Shown here: positions 1-7,259 of the stretch, one piece after another
Layout: the number at the start of each line of letters is the position of its first letter
Position numbering within the stretch: the first letter of the stretch is position 1
NCBI GenBank assembly: GCA_026770615.1
Contig: MU631527.1
Location: 156,350-167,296, forward strand
DNA length: 10,947 bases
Reading direction: 5' to 3'
From: Pavlovales sp. CCMP2436
Lineage: Eukaryota; Haptophyta; Pavlovophyceae; Pavlovales
Position numbers and translations under genes: made by a program
The notes under the pieces: generated by a model
Told to the model about the DNA's origin: nothing
Database searches by the model: none
The model's input: the letters and a program-made list of their open reading frames with translations, nothing else

Positions 1-10
1 CCCCCCCCAG

Positions 11-393
11 GCCCTTCCATCGCCCTGCAGTACCTCCGCTCCTACATCGGCCACGGGACGGCAGAGGCGAGCTGTCGCGGAGGCTGTGTGTGCACGCGTT
101 TGAAGATCAACGCGCACACGCCCGATCAGATGACGTCGACGCTCGAGGTTTGCAGGCTACGGCTCGAGCCGGTTTCATTCGATTATTCTGCGAGTGACGC
201 GGCCAGTTCTAAACAGCGGGGCGCGGACAGTCAGGGGGGGCAATGGGACACGGACAGTCAGCGGGGACAGGGGGACACGGACAAGCTGCCTGGCGCCGGT
301 TGCGTCCTTCGGCTGGCGGTGCTGAACGAGAGCACGTCGGGCAAATTCCGGTTCAAGCTCTCGCGGCTCATCGTCGAGGGGCAAAGCTTCTAA
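11..393 (+). CDS. 3' terminal exon of an unidentified protein (partial, enters from the left)
   Basis: The window opens with a C-run ending in AG (1-10), which reads as a 3' splice site. The frame that ends at TAA 391-393 is open back to that AG. The exon begins with the last two bases of a split codon and gives about 126 residues. It starts PSIALQYLRSYIGHG, has a cysteine cluster (CRGGCVC) and ends GCVLRLAVLNES...KFRFKLSRLIVEGQSF, an alternation typical of a beta-sandwich C-terminus. From memory, the pattern Y-L-R-S-Y plus a Cys cluster plus a C-V-L-R-...-G-x-x-F-K-L ending resembles the C-terminal part of some plant and algal SGNH-hydrolase-like proteins; I cannot confirm that and assign no function. 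The catalytic part would lie to the left. A low-complexity DSQ-rich insert (residues about 72-89 of the exon) interrupts the domain. I am fairly sure it is a real exon and unsure of the family. Confidence 0.55.
225..278 (+). repeat. 27-nt tandem duplication inside the first exon
   Basis: Two adjacent 27-nt units (225-251 and 252-278) both begin GGACAGTCAG and end GGGACAC. The length is a multiple of three, so the reading frame is kept and the products are DSQGGQWDT and DSQRGQGDT. The units lie between the Cys cluster and the final beta-type strands of the encoded protein, probably in a surface loop. Confidence 0.8.
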
Positions 394-622
394 TATAAGT
401 AGAAAGAGTCTTAAGTTAATTATACCTCGTCTTCCTATGTAAAGCATTGCAAGGGTGGACAATACTTGCTATATTAATGTAGGGGGGTTCGGGCTGGCGG
501 TACGTTTCAAGTTCAGGTCAGACTTATCTTAGCACTCTGACGCACGCGCTACGCCGAAGTGGGGAGCTGGTAGAAGTGGTGGATGATGAGGAAGCCGAAA
601 GCAAAGCGCAGGAGTCACTGTG
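394..622. other. Intergenic spacer after the first gene
   Basis: The stretch just after the stop at 393 is AT-richer and fits a 3' UTR and terminator region (394-480). It then becomes GC-rich as it runs into the duplicated region. I see no canonical AATAAA signal and no gene here. Confidence 0.5.
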
Positions 623-984
623 CAACGTGAGGCCGCCCGACAGTGCGCGAGCAAGCGAGTCCATTGGTAATCCCACTGGTGACGTATCGCTGGGAAGCGA
701 TGGGGTTATGAATGTCGAGAACTCGTTTGCGCGTGCAGGGCGCGGGCCGCAGCGCGGGGGCGCGGTGGAAGGACTAGTTGAAGAGAGAGCCGAAGGAGTT
801 GGAGAGGGAGCCGAAGGGGTCGAACAGTCGTCCGACAACGCGAGGCCGCCCGGCAGTGCGCGAACGAACGAGTTCATTGGTGGCGTGTCGCTAGGAAGCG
901 ACGGGGTTTTGAATGCCATGAACTTGTTCGCGCGTGCGAGGCGCGGGCTGCAGCGCGGGGGCGCATTGGAAGGACTGGTTGAAG
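623..984. repeat. Two-copy diverged direct repeat, 161 and 149 bp
   Basis: Copy 1 (623-783) and copy 2 (836-984) align from CAACG...GAGGCCGCCCG to GGACT.GTTGAAG, with one 12-nt insertion in copy 1. The linker (784-835) holds a smaller imperfect repeat of GAGCCGAAGG.GT. Both strands are open across the repeat: plus 576-1106 and minus 524-1222. The plus product repeats RPPDSARASESIG / RPPGSARTNEFIG and SLGSDGV. I counted the differences between the copies by hand by plus-strand codon position and found about 5, 10 and 9 for positions 1, 2 and 3. The minus frame shares the same third position. Neither frame shows the third-position excess expected of a protein under selection. I treat it as a repeat that happens to be open, not as a supported gene. 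Confidence 0.75.
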
Positions 985-1046
985 TTGAGCTATATAGTAC
1001 TAAAGTAGACTTTATTCCTAACTTGATTATTTCATTCTTCAGTGGG

Positions 1047-1079
1047 CGGTCGGCCGTAGGCCAACCGTGCGTAGCGCAC
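1047..1079. other. Two abutting hairpins
   Basis: Bases 1047-1067 fold as CGGTCGGCC, loop GTA, GGCCAACCG (9 bp with one G-T wobble). This is followed at once by GTGCG, loop TAG, CGCAC (1067-1079). A near-perfect 7+1+7 palindrome, TGATTAA-T-TTAATCA, lies at 1183-1197. This could be a structured RNA tail or part of a mobile element. I found no further support for either. Confidence 0.4.
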
Positions 1080-1222
1080 CTACAATACAGGATATGGCCG
1101 ATATAGACCCTAAAACGGCTATAATAGGCCTTACAAATTTTCTTTCCAAGCGAAGGGGGCCTGCCGGCCGGGCGCCTGCGGCTGATTAATTTAATCAACT
1201 TTTTCACCGTCGCTATTCCCAA

Positions 1223-2063
1223 ATTTCAGTCCACCCTTTTTAAGCAAAGCGTTGAAACTTGAAATTGAATTTTATGTTCGTATTCCATAACTAACGAATA
1301 TTCACTAGCTAATTTGTATCTAGTAGTCACCGAAAAATAATAATAAATAAAATGCTGAAAAATAACTTTAGTTGGTTACATCGCGAGACTTTTATTCGCT
1401 CCTAATTTATTTAATCGTAGTTTGATTATTATCGTTGATATGGAATTTTATAATAAATTAGTATTAAATGCACTGATATGCGCTGCAAAAAACTATTAAT
1501 ATATTTTATGAAATATCTAGAGACAAACGTCGCCTTCCTTTGTTTGCCTGGTATTCTGCTAGCGCCCTCATGGGAAGTGCAACTAATCGAGTTTTTCTCG
1601 ATTATATAAAGAAATGAACTATTGTTTGCAGCAGTCTCCGAGTGGCAAAGGAAATCACGAGGTCGCGGCGGTTCTCGAATTTCGTCAATGCAATGATGAT
1701 TTATATCTGTTTTATAATAATTTGGAACCGAGCATTTCACAATTTAACTGTTTCGTGTGGGGTGCCCAGTCGCGTGCTGACGGTAGTTGCTGTAACGTTT
1801 TCAGTGCGAGGCGTGAGCACGTGTGCGTGTGAAGCGATGCTGGCAGTGCTGAGCTTGATTTATGAAGAACCCGGCGCTAGGCCGTGGCCAGCTGGTTGTG
1901 GCTTGGCTTGGTGGGAAGCGGGAGCTGCACGGCTGCTCTCCTCGCGCCCGAAGCTTGGGCTAGGCGGAAGAGCCGGCGTGTTACTATGCGTGAGTGACTA
2001 TTGTGCGCGAGCGTTCGCGCGGCGATCATTGCGAGCACCAGTCGATACCATTTTTTGACATCG
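1223..2063. other. Intergenic region, AT-rich then mixed
   Basis: Bases 1223-1620 are strongly AT-rich, with short A/T runs and frequent stops in all frames. Bases 1620-2063 are more GC-rich and probably include the 3' UTR of the minus-strand gene that ends at 2064. Two plus ORFs here (1614-1832 and 1642-2058) have no domain-like pattern and no codon bias like that of the neighbouring genes. No gene is called. Confidence 0.5.
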
Positions 2064-2531
2064 CTACTTTGTCTTGGCCTTTGCGCCGCTTCTGCGCGCC
2101 ATGTAGCCCTCGATGGCCGTCGTCGCAGCGGAGGAGAGCGCGCCACAGATCACGATGGAGATGACGATCTTAGCTAACTCGTCTGGCGGGGGCCACGACA
2201 GACCGAAGGCCGAGCCCTGCGGAGGAGACACACAAGACACAAACGCCAAGTTGCACACGCGGCACGCGCGGGATCAGCGGCTGGCACGGACCAGGGCGCG
2301 ACTTCGGGGTGGAATTGACTGTGACGGATGGGTGTGTTGGGATCAGCAGCCTCTCCGGCACGCGCAGCGGCGCGTGCGCTTCGAAGGACGGCGGCAGCGC
2401 GCGGCTTCTCTGGCACGGCGAGAGGCACCACAATTCGAGGCGCGCACCGTCTTGCCGATGTGGTAGTGAACGAGCGCCTCGATGAAGAAGAAGGCGCATG
2501 TGACGGGGAAGACGATCAGCTGGTTCGACAT
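2064..2531 (-). CDS. Small two-exon protein with two membrane segments, 78 residues
   Basis: Exon 1 is 2448-2531 (28 codons, ATG at 2531). Exon 2 is 2064-2216 (50 codons plus TAG). The 231-nt intron (2217-2447) has donor ACG|GTGCGC and acceptor CTCCGCAG|GG, and the junction is phase 0. The spliced protein starts MSNQLIVFPV, with a first hydrophobic segment at about residues 5-23 that contains FFFIEALVHYHIGK. A short loop (GSAFGLSWPPPDE) follows, then a second segment at about 45-64 (KIVISIVICGAL...) and a basic tail (ARRSGAKAKTK). Neither exon alone makes a sensible protein; the splice joins two helices in one frame with matching GC-rich codon use, which is the main support. The basic C-terminus would favour that end facing the cytosol or stroma. 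I do not recognise the family and assign no role. It is divergent from the ankyrin gene, 425 bp away. Confidence 0.7.
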
Positions 2532-2956
2532 CGCCGCTCCTGCGGCCCTGAACTTGGCGCTGGGGGGGCGGAAGTGCCCAGTCGGGCAGTCGTCGGGTAC
2601 TGTACCGATCGATAAGGATGGTTTTATTGATTTAAAACTTGTTTAACTTTGGTTTAACGTTCGCTTAATGTATTGCGACTCGCGCAGTGGCGAGCCTCTG
2701 TGGCTCGCGCAGGGCCGGAACGGTGCATTTGCCAGTGGCGCACGCATTTCGCGCCCGGGTTGTTGGCTGTTAGAGCGTCGGCAGCCGATTCGACGGCGAC
2801 TGATTTTAAAATGCCCGTTCAATATTCGAATTCGTCGCGTCCTCACGGTGGTGGTCCATCGGTTGGTCGCGGTTGCTCTCGCAGTGGCACGTTGGCCCCT
2901 TGCGGCGCTTGATCGATCTCGCCTGCGTTCAATCTGCTGCGGCGTGCCCGGGCAAC
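2532..2956. promoter_or_regulatory. Divergent intergenic region between the 2TM gene and the ankyrin gene
   Basis: The two start codons (2531 minus, 2957 plus) face away from each other across 425 bp, so this region should hold both promoters. The centre (2605-2665) is AT-rich, with GGTTTTATTGATTTAAAAC and two TTTAAC blocks that could act as core elements, but no canonical TATA box is at a decisive spacing. The reading frame of the ankyrin gene stays open up to an ATG at 2873, so a longer N-terminus is possible. Confidence 0.45.
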
Positions 2957-4250
2957 ATGGGGAAGGGCGCGGGCGCATCGCGGCTGCCATCGGAGATGGC
3001 CGCGCGGCTCGCCCACTCTGCCTCCGACCCGTTCGTGCAGCCCCGGCTGCAGCCGCACGCGGCGATGGACTGGGAGGCGGTGCGGCGTGGCGACGTGGCC
3101 GCCGTTGAGCGTAGCGTGCGGGAGCGGGGCGCGAGCGTGAACGCCGTCCAGCTGCGCGTGGATGGCGACCGCATGGCGCTGCACACGGCGGCCATACACG
3201 GGCACACGGCGCTCGTCGCATCGCTGCTTGCGCTGCACGCCGACCCGCACGTCCTCGCCGACTGCCGCTGCAGCCGCCTCGCGCATCCCGTGGCGGAGGG
3301 CCCGGTGAGCCTGCACCCACTCAAAGGAGGCGATCGGCACGGTACGACAGATGTGCAGACGGCACAGACGCCGCTCGAGCTCGCCTTACGCTTTGGCCAC
3401 TTCGAGACTGCGGGACTCCTAAGCTTTGCAATGGGCCTGACGCGCGCACGCAAGCCAAACGCGCGTGATCGGGCGCGCGAGGATGTAGCGCACGAGCGGT
3501 TGGAGATCGCCGCCGAAATCGCCGAGGACACTAGGCGAAAGGCGGCGCTTCTGGCCCTGCGAGAGCACGCGGGTGCGGGCGCAATCGCAGCTGCGCGCGA
3601 GGGGTCGCGACCGACGCGCCAGGAAAGCGGCACAGGCTCCGTCACGGTGCCGTCACCGCCAGTGGCGCCGCCGCCGCCAGCCGCAGCGGGCGTGGCAGCG
3701 GCGGGTGTGCCGGTGCTGCGCGAGGCACGCGACACGCTGGATACGCTGCTCAATCCCAACTTTCTGCCGAGCTGGCAGCGGAGAGGCGATGCGCAGGTCG
3801 GCCCGAGTCCGGGAGAGCATGAAGCGCTATTCAACGGGCTGGCGTCCAAGCAGGCGCTAACTGAGGCGCGACGCCGCGAGGCGGGCCGCGCGCGCGAGCT
3901 GCGGGCCTCTGAGCGAGATCCGGAGCTGCTGCGCGCCGCCGCCCAAGGTCCGAGACGATACCAGCGCTGTTGTCCCGCTTTTAATACAGTGCGGCCCCTG
4001 TCTAGCTTCTGCCCCGTTACTCTCACATTCAGCATCAGGGTCGCTCACCTACCCCATAACTCTGTATTCACAATTTTCCATCGCAGGCCTCGGCGGCCAA
4101 GCCCCTCGTTTCGAGCGAGGCCTCAGCGCCGGAGGCCAGGCCCGCTCCTTTGAGACGGGCGCGCGCAATCTGCCTATGGACGTCCTCATGCAGCGCGCGT
4201 TACTCCCCGTCGGCGGCGTGCGTGAAATGGACGTCACGCGCTGGCGATGA
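2957..4250 (+). CDS. Ankyrin-repeat protein, two exons, 384 residues
   Basis: Exon 1 is 2957-3947 and exon 2 is 4087-4250 (TGA 4248-4250). The 139-nt intron has donor CAAG|GTCCGAG and acceptor TTTTCCATCGCAG|GC, phase 1. ATG 2957 is chosen for its context (AACATGG); ATG 2873 is in frame upstream. Three ankyrin-type repeats are visible: about 37-66 (WEAVRRGDVAAVERSVRERG), 72-102 (ALHTAAIHGHTALVASLLAL, the best match to the TPLHxAAxxGH consensus) and 136-165 (TPLELALRFGHFETAGLLS). A charged, probably coiled-coil helix (about 170-205), a Pro/Ala-rich linker (about 231-255) and a basic C-terminal tail ending TRWR follow. Ankyrin repeats bind other proteins; the partner cannot be read from the sequence. 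An optional 54- or 63-nt intron may lie at 3305-3358 or 3305-3367 (donor CCG|GTGAGC). Both lengths keep the frame and would remove the odd spacer between repeats 2 and 3. There is no signal peptide or membrane segment. Confidence 0.85.
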
Positions 4251-4830
4251 CAGGCCCGCCGGTGGCTTCAAAATAGTTTAATAATAATATGATTAAAATC
4301 AGCATTAACCATTGTCCATATCTTAAATAATGCTCTCGTATTACATAGCCACGAGCATAACATATAGTAAGTATACTCAATTATAATAACATATATTATG
4401 ATAAATAAGTAACTACCGAAGTTGTTGATGACTGACTGCGGGTTTAAGCGAGTCGAGTTAGGGACGTAAGTCACCGGTACGTGAGTACCGGGAGCAGCGC
4501 TCAGTCTATCTGGGAGTGAAGTCTACATTGGTGAAGTGAAGACAAGCTCCGACGGGAGCATCGAGCAGCCGTAGAAGACGTGACGCTAGCAGTGCTCCGG
4601 GATGTTATAATCCCGGGCAGTCCGTTTAAGGGTACTAGACAAGCTAGAAGTGTATAGAACACTTAGGCTCCGGACAGTTGTAACTAATAAATGAAGACTC
4701 GTCTATTTTTAACGAATATATATATATATATTAGCGGCTCAGCATGGTTCAACAGGTGTTGTTCGGTCACTGGCTTGGTCGACGTCAGGCTGAGGTCGAG
4801 CGATCGACCCAAACCCTCATGCACCAGCAC
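4251..4830. other. Intergenic spacer with hairpins and a weak LTR-like stretch
   Basis: Bases 4265-4430 are AT-rich. Bases 4440-4700 are mixed, with a perfect hairpin CCGGTAC-GTGA-GTACCGG (4474-4491) and a second, AAGTGT-ATAGA-ACACTT, near 4650. The stretch from TGTTATAATC (4603) to TTAAC (4713), which includes TAATAAATGAAG, resembles the size and ends of a short copia-type LTR, but it has no CA end, no target duplication and no adjacent reverse transcriptase or RNase H frame. No gene is called. Confidence 0.4.
4716..4731. repeat. (AT)8 microsatellite
   Basis: Uninterrupted AT dinucleotides, 16 nt long, just beyond the LTR-like stretch. Confidence 0.9.
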
Positions 4831-5463
4831 TCATTCCAAAGGATGTGAGTGTGTGCGCCCCGGCCCCCACGCCCCGCCTCGGCCGTGCCTCGGCCACCGC
4901 AGTCCTGCCGTGGCGGCCGCAGGGAGCAGCATCGTCGTTGTAGCCTTGGTAGCCTTGAGCGGCGTCTCCGTGTGCGGCCCCCCGCCGCGCGCAGCAGCGC
5001 CCACCGCAAGCGCGCGACGCATATCCACTTGAGGACCCGACCCGAGCGAGACGGGTGGTCGAGAGGTGCCAGCGAGTATCTCACGTGGACAGCATCGCGA
5101 CGCTGCGAGCGCGCACACTGCAGCGGCCGCAGGAAGCAGCATCGTCGTAGCCTTGGTAGCCTTGAGCGGCGTCTCCGCGTGCGGCCCCCCGCCGCGCGCA
5201 GCAGCGCCCTCCGCAGCGCGAGACGCACATCCACTTGAGGACCCGAGCGAGACGGGTGGTCGAGAGGTGCCAGCGAGTACCTCAAGTGGACAGCATCGCG
5301 ACGCTACGAGCGCGCACACTGCGGCGGCCGCAGGGAGCAGCATCGTCGGCGTAGCCTTGGTAGCCTTGAGCGGCGTCTCCGCGTGCTGCTCACCACCGCG
5401 CGAAACAGCGCCCGTCACAGCACGTGACAGAAGCAATAGCATGGTGGCGAAGAGCAACCTCAT
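4831..5463 (-). CDS. Possible secreted protein built from tandem repeats, 210 residues
   Basis: The ORF starts MRLLFATMLLLLSRAVTGA, a good signal peptide (Arg, hydrophobic core, small residues at a likely cleavage site near residue 19). It then runs through three repeats that share ARGG..HAETPLKATKAT, a short hydrophobic MLLPAAAAVCAL, SRCCP and LAGTSRPPVSLGS. The first repeat begins directly after the signal peptide, so the array looks like a partial duplication of the 5' end of one gene. Each unit contains GAG|GTACTCGC, which could be a real donor site; if so, part of each unit is intronic and this continuous frame is wrong. A TATA-like GTATATATT lies 40-50 bp upstream (minus strand). I do not recognise the protein. 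The frame is kept through the array, including by two compensating indels, which supports coding. Other frames are also long here, which weakens the case. Confidence 0.4.
   Translation of the reverse strand: MRLLFATMLLLLSRAVTGAVSRGGEQHAETPLKATKATPTMLLPAAAAVCALVASRCCPLEVLAGTSRPPVSLGSSSGCASRAAEGAAARGGGPHAETPLKATKATTMLLPAAAAVCALAASRCCPREILAGTSRPPVSLGSGPQVDMRRALAVGAAARGGGPHTETPLKATKATTTMLLPAAATAGLRWPRHGRGGAWGPGRTHSHPLE
4911..5435. repeat. Tandem array of three units, 210, 201 and a partial copy
   Basis: Units start at about 4911, 5121 and 5322. Each opens with GGCGGCCGCAGG.AGCAG (first base varies), then ATCGTCG, TAGCCTTGGTAGCCTTGAG and CGGCGTCTCC. Units 1 and 2 are nearly identical over their whole length. 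Unit 3 diverges after its first 70 or so bases and ends in unique sequence. Unit 1 differs from unit 2 by +3 (TTG after ATCGTCG), +1 (GCAAG for GCAG) and +5 (a second GACCC), a total of +9. High identity means recent amplification. Confidence 0.9.
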
Positions 5464-5713
5464 ATTCAGTGGCGAGCCAGGCAGCGCCCCCCTCGGGGGG
5501 CGCAGAATATATACACCGTAACTAACTTACTTCAACTAACGTTCCAATGAATAAATGATATGATATAATATAAGATATACACTACCAAAAACTTTATGCG
5601 AATATGTCATTCTAACTCAAACTATTATTTTGTATGAATGTCTAGTTACGCCCGCAGCTCTGCAGCGCAACTACCCCCCCCCCTCCCGAGTAATGCCAAC
5701 CAAAGACCTGCGC
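5464..5713. promoter_or_regulatory. Upstream region of the secreted-repeat ORF and spacer to the J-domain gene
   Basis: A perfect 9-bp hairpin GCGCCCCCC-TC-GGGGGGCGC lies at 5484-5503. It abuts a TATA-like AATATATAC (5506-5514) that is correctly placed for the minus-strand ORF starting at 5463. The rest (5515-5670) is AT-rich, and a C10 tract sits at 5674-5683 next to the 3' end of the J-domain gene. No further gene is seen. Confidence 0.45.
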
Positions 5714-6706
5714 CTAGGCCGCGCGCATCACGTTGCGCGCGACGAAGTCCATGGCGAGCTCGGAGTCGAGCGGCCACACGCCCAGCTTGTACCCGTGCTG
5801 GTCGACGGCGTCGAGCCAGGTCTGCGCGCGCTCCTTGGGCAGCGCGCCCATGCTGACAAAGCTCACGCGTGCCTTTCCACCTAGGCCCTCGTACCAACTC
5901 GCGGCGCCCCCGTCGGACGCCTTGCCGCGGCCGCCTCCGAGCGCCTCGTAGGCATCTGTGACGGCCATCATCTTTTCGAGAGCCGCGGCCGCACCCGCGT
6001 CGTCGCCGACGAAGCGGTCTGGGTGGAGCGTCATCACGAGCTTGCGGTGCGCCGACTTGACCTCCGCGGGCGTAGCGCCCGGCTCGATGCTGAGCGCTTT
6101 ATACGCGTCGGCCCGCGTGTTGCCGCGCGCCTTGAGGCCAGTGCTGACGATGTTGTGGAAGTCGGTCAGCGGCTCAAAGGCGTACTCGATCTTGTCGCGC
6201 GGGCATGTGCGCAGCTTCGGTACGACCTGCCCGCCCGCCTCGAGGATCTCACGCCGTGCATGAGCGAGTGCGCCGGGCACAGCTTCGCCGGGGAGTGAGA
6301 CAGCGGGCATGTAGAGGGCCAGCAGAGCGATAGGCACCCAATCAGAGAGCTCCGCCGCCTCGCCGACAGCGCGCACGGTGATCGACCACTGCGTGACGGG
6401 CGTCTGCTCGTCGCCTGTTGTCTGAACCGAGTCGAGCGCCAGGTACATCTTCGACGCCTGCGCCAGCAGCTCCTTGGCGGTGGGGCCGGACGCCAAGTCC
6501 ACCTTCTTGCCGAAGCCGCCCTTCGCAGCGCCCTTCTCCTTCTTGGCGGCGGCGGCGAGGCGGACGGTGGCGCGGACGGCGGTTACCGAGCGGTAGAGCA
6601 TTGACGGCGCGCGCAGGACCTGCGTGCGTGGGGATGTGCCAAGGACGCCGGTCGATATGGCCGCCAGCAAAACCAGGGTGACCATTGCTCTTAACAAGGC
6701 GTGCAT
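5714..6706 (-). CDS. J-domain (DnaJ-like) protein, probably plastid-targeted, 330 residues
   Basis: Single exon, ATG at 6706, TAG at 5714. Residues 1-23 (MHALLRAMVTLVLLAAISTG...) form a signal peptide. Residues 24-57 carry Arg, Ser, Thr and Ala with no acidic residue, as in bipartite targeting to a secondary plastid. GGFGKK (63-68) is a motif I associate with plastid proteins of algae. Residues about 85-190 form an unnamed domain (WSITVRAVG..., SDWVPIALLAL, DKIEYAFEPLTDFHNIV). The J domain spans about 198-258 and starts RADAYKALSIEPGATPAEVK. It has the intact HPD motif at 228-230 and helix IV-like DAYEALGGG. J domains stimulate the ATPase of Hsp70, so this is probably a co-chaperone. There is no Gly/Phe region, zinc finger or DnaJ C-terminal domain, so it is a class III (type C) protein. 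A 60-residue tail (WYEGLGGKARVSF...WLDAVDQHGYKLGVWPLD) is probably a further small domain. The client is unknown. Confidence 0.9.
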   Translation of the reverse strand: MHALLRAMVTLVLLAAISTGVLGTSPRTQVLRAPSMLYRSVTAVRATVRLAAAAKKEKGAAKGGFGKKVDLASGPTAKELLAQASKMYLALDSVQTTGDEQTPVTQWSITVRAVGEAAELSDWVPIALLALYMPAVSLPGEAVPGALAHARREILEAGGQVVPKLRTCPRDKIEYAFEPLTDFHNIVSTGLKARGNTRADAYKALSIEPGATPAEVKSAHRKLVMTLHPDRFVGDDAGAAAALEKMMAVTDAYEALGGGRGKASDGGAASWYEGLGGKARVSFVSMGALPKERAQTWLDAVDQHGYKLGVWPLDSELAMDFVARNVMRAA

Positions 6707-7259
6707 CGTGACCGGGGCCAGCGTGCTTGCTTGCTCACGTTTTAAAGTGTGTGTGTGTAAGTTAGTTTTTAGTTAATTTCCGTCCCCGGCCGCGTTCAGA
6801 AATGTTGAAAGGGACGTCACGAGGGGGGGAAGGAATGTCCTCAGCTCCGCGTTCAAAAAATCTTCGCAGCCGAGGGGCTTTTTATTTAAAGCTCCTTTTA
6901 GGCGTTTCTTCGCTTAAACCGGCTGGATCTGTCTCTAATCCTCCAGAGGGCCACCCGCCACCCGGAAGGGCCCCGCCGGAGGCGCTGCCGGAGGCCCCTT
7001 CGTGTACGAAGATTTTTTGAGCCGTTTTTTAAGCGTATTCACGTGCTCAGCAAGGGGGCAGAGGCTCACGCAGCAGTGAAGCGTCGCGGTCTTTGACGGG
7101 AGCAAAGGTGAGCAACAAGGGCGCGCGTCGCGCCCTTGATGCCGGCCAAGAGCTATTTGACGTGCAAATGTGGCACGAGTGTAGTCGCGGGGCACGACTA
7201 CGCTGGCTAAGCACATGACGCGCCATGTCGAAAGGTGCGTCCAGCACAGGAGCGTGCAG
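6707..7259. other. Upstream region of the J-domain gene and spacer
   Basis: Bases 6707-6790 should hold the J-gene promoter: on the minus strand a (CA)n run and ACTTTAAAACG lie about 25-45 bp above the ATG. Bases 6853-7020 carry an inverted repeat (listed separately). Bases 7040-7259 are GC-rich; minus ORFs here (6935-7315, 7047-7247) show no recognisable protein. No gene is called. Confidence 0.4.
6853..7020. repeat. 14-nt inverted repeat pair enclosing 140 bp
   Basis: TCAAAAAATCTTCG at 6853-6866 is exactly inverted as CGAAGATTTTTTGA at 7007-7020. The inside goes from AT-rich to GC-rich and has a doubled GCCGGAGGC near 6976-6996. The size and ends would suit a small non-autonomous DNA element or a foldback RNA, but no target-site duplication is visible just outside the arms. 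Confidence 0.6.

Noticed and set aside
524..1222. A 232-codon minus-strand ORF, and the plus ORF 576-1106 across the same repeat
   Set aside because: Differences between the two repeat copies are spread over codon positions with no third-position excess in either frame, and neither product shows a domain.
1614..2058. Plus-strand ORFs over the spacer left of the 2TM gene
   Set aside because: The N-terminal part lies in AT-rich DNA, codon use differs from that of the firm genes and no protein pattern is recognisable. The right part is better explained as the 3' UTR of the minus-strand gene.
2929..4035. A 368-codon minus-strand ORF opposite the ankyrin gene
   Set aside because: It is the antisense shadow of a GC-rich coding exon: Arg/Ser/Ala-rich, no domain, and the plus strand has clear ankyrin repeats.
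4785..5521. Other open frames across the tandem array (minus 4785-5285, plus 5066-5521)
   Set aside because: They lack a signal peptide and are Arg/Ala-rich. The 4831-5463 frame is the only one with a coherent N-terminus.
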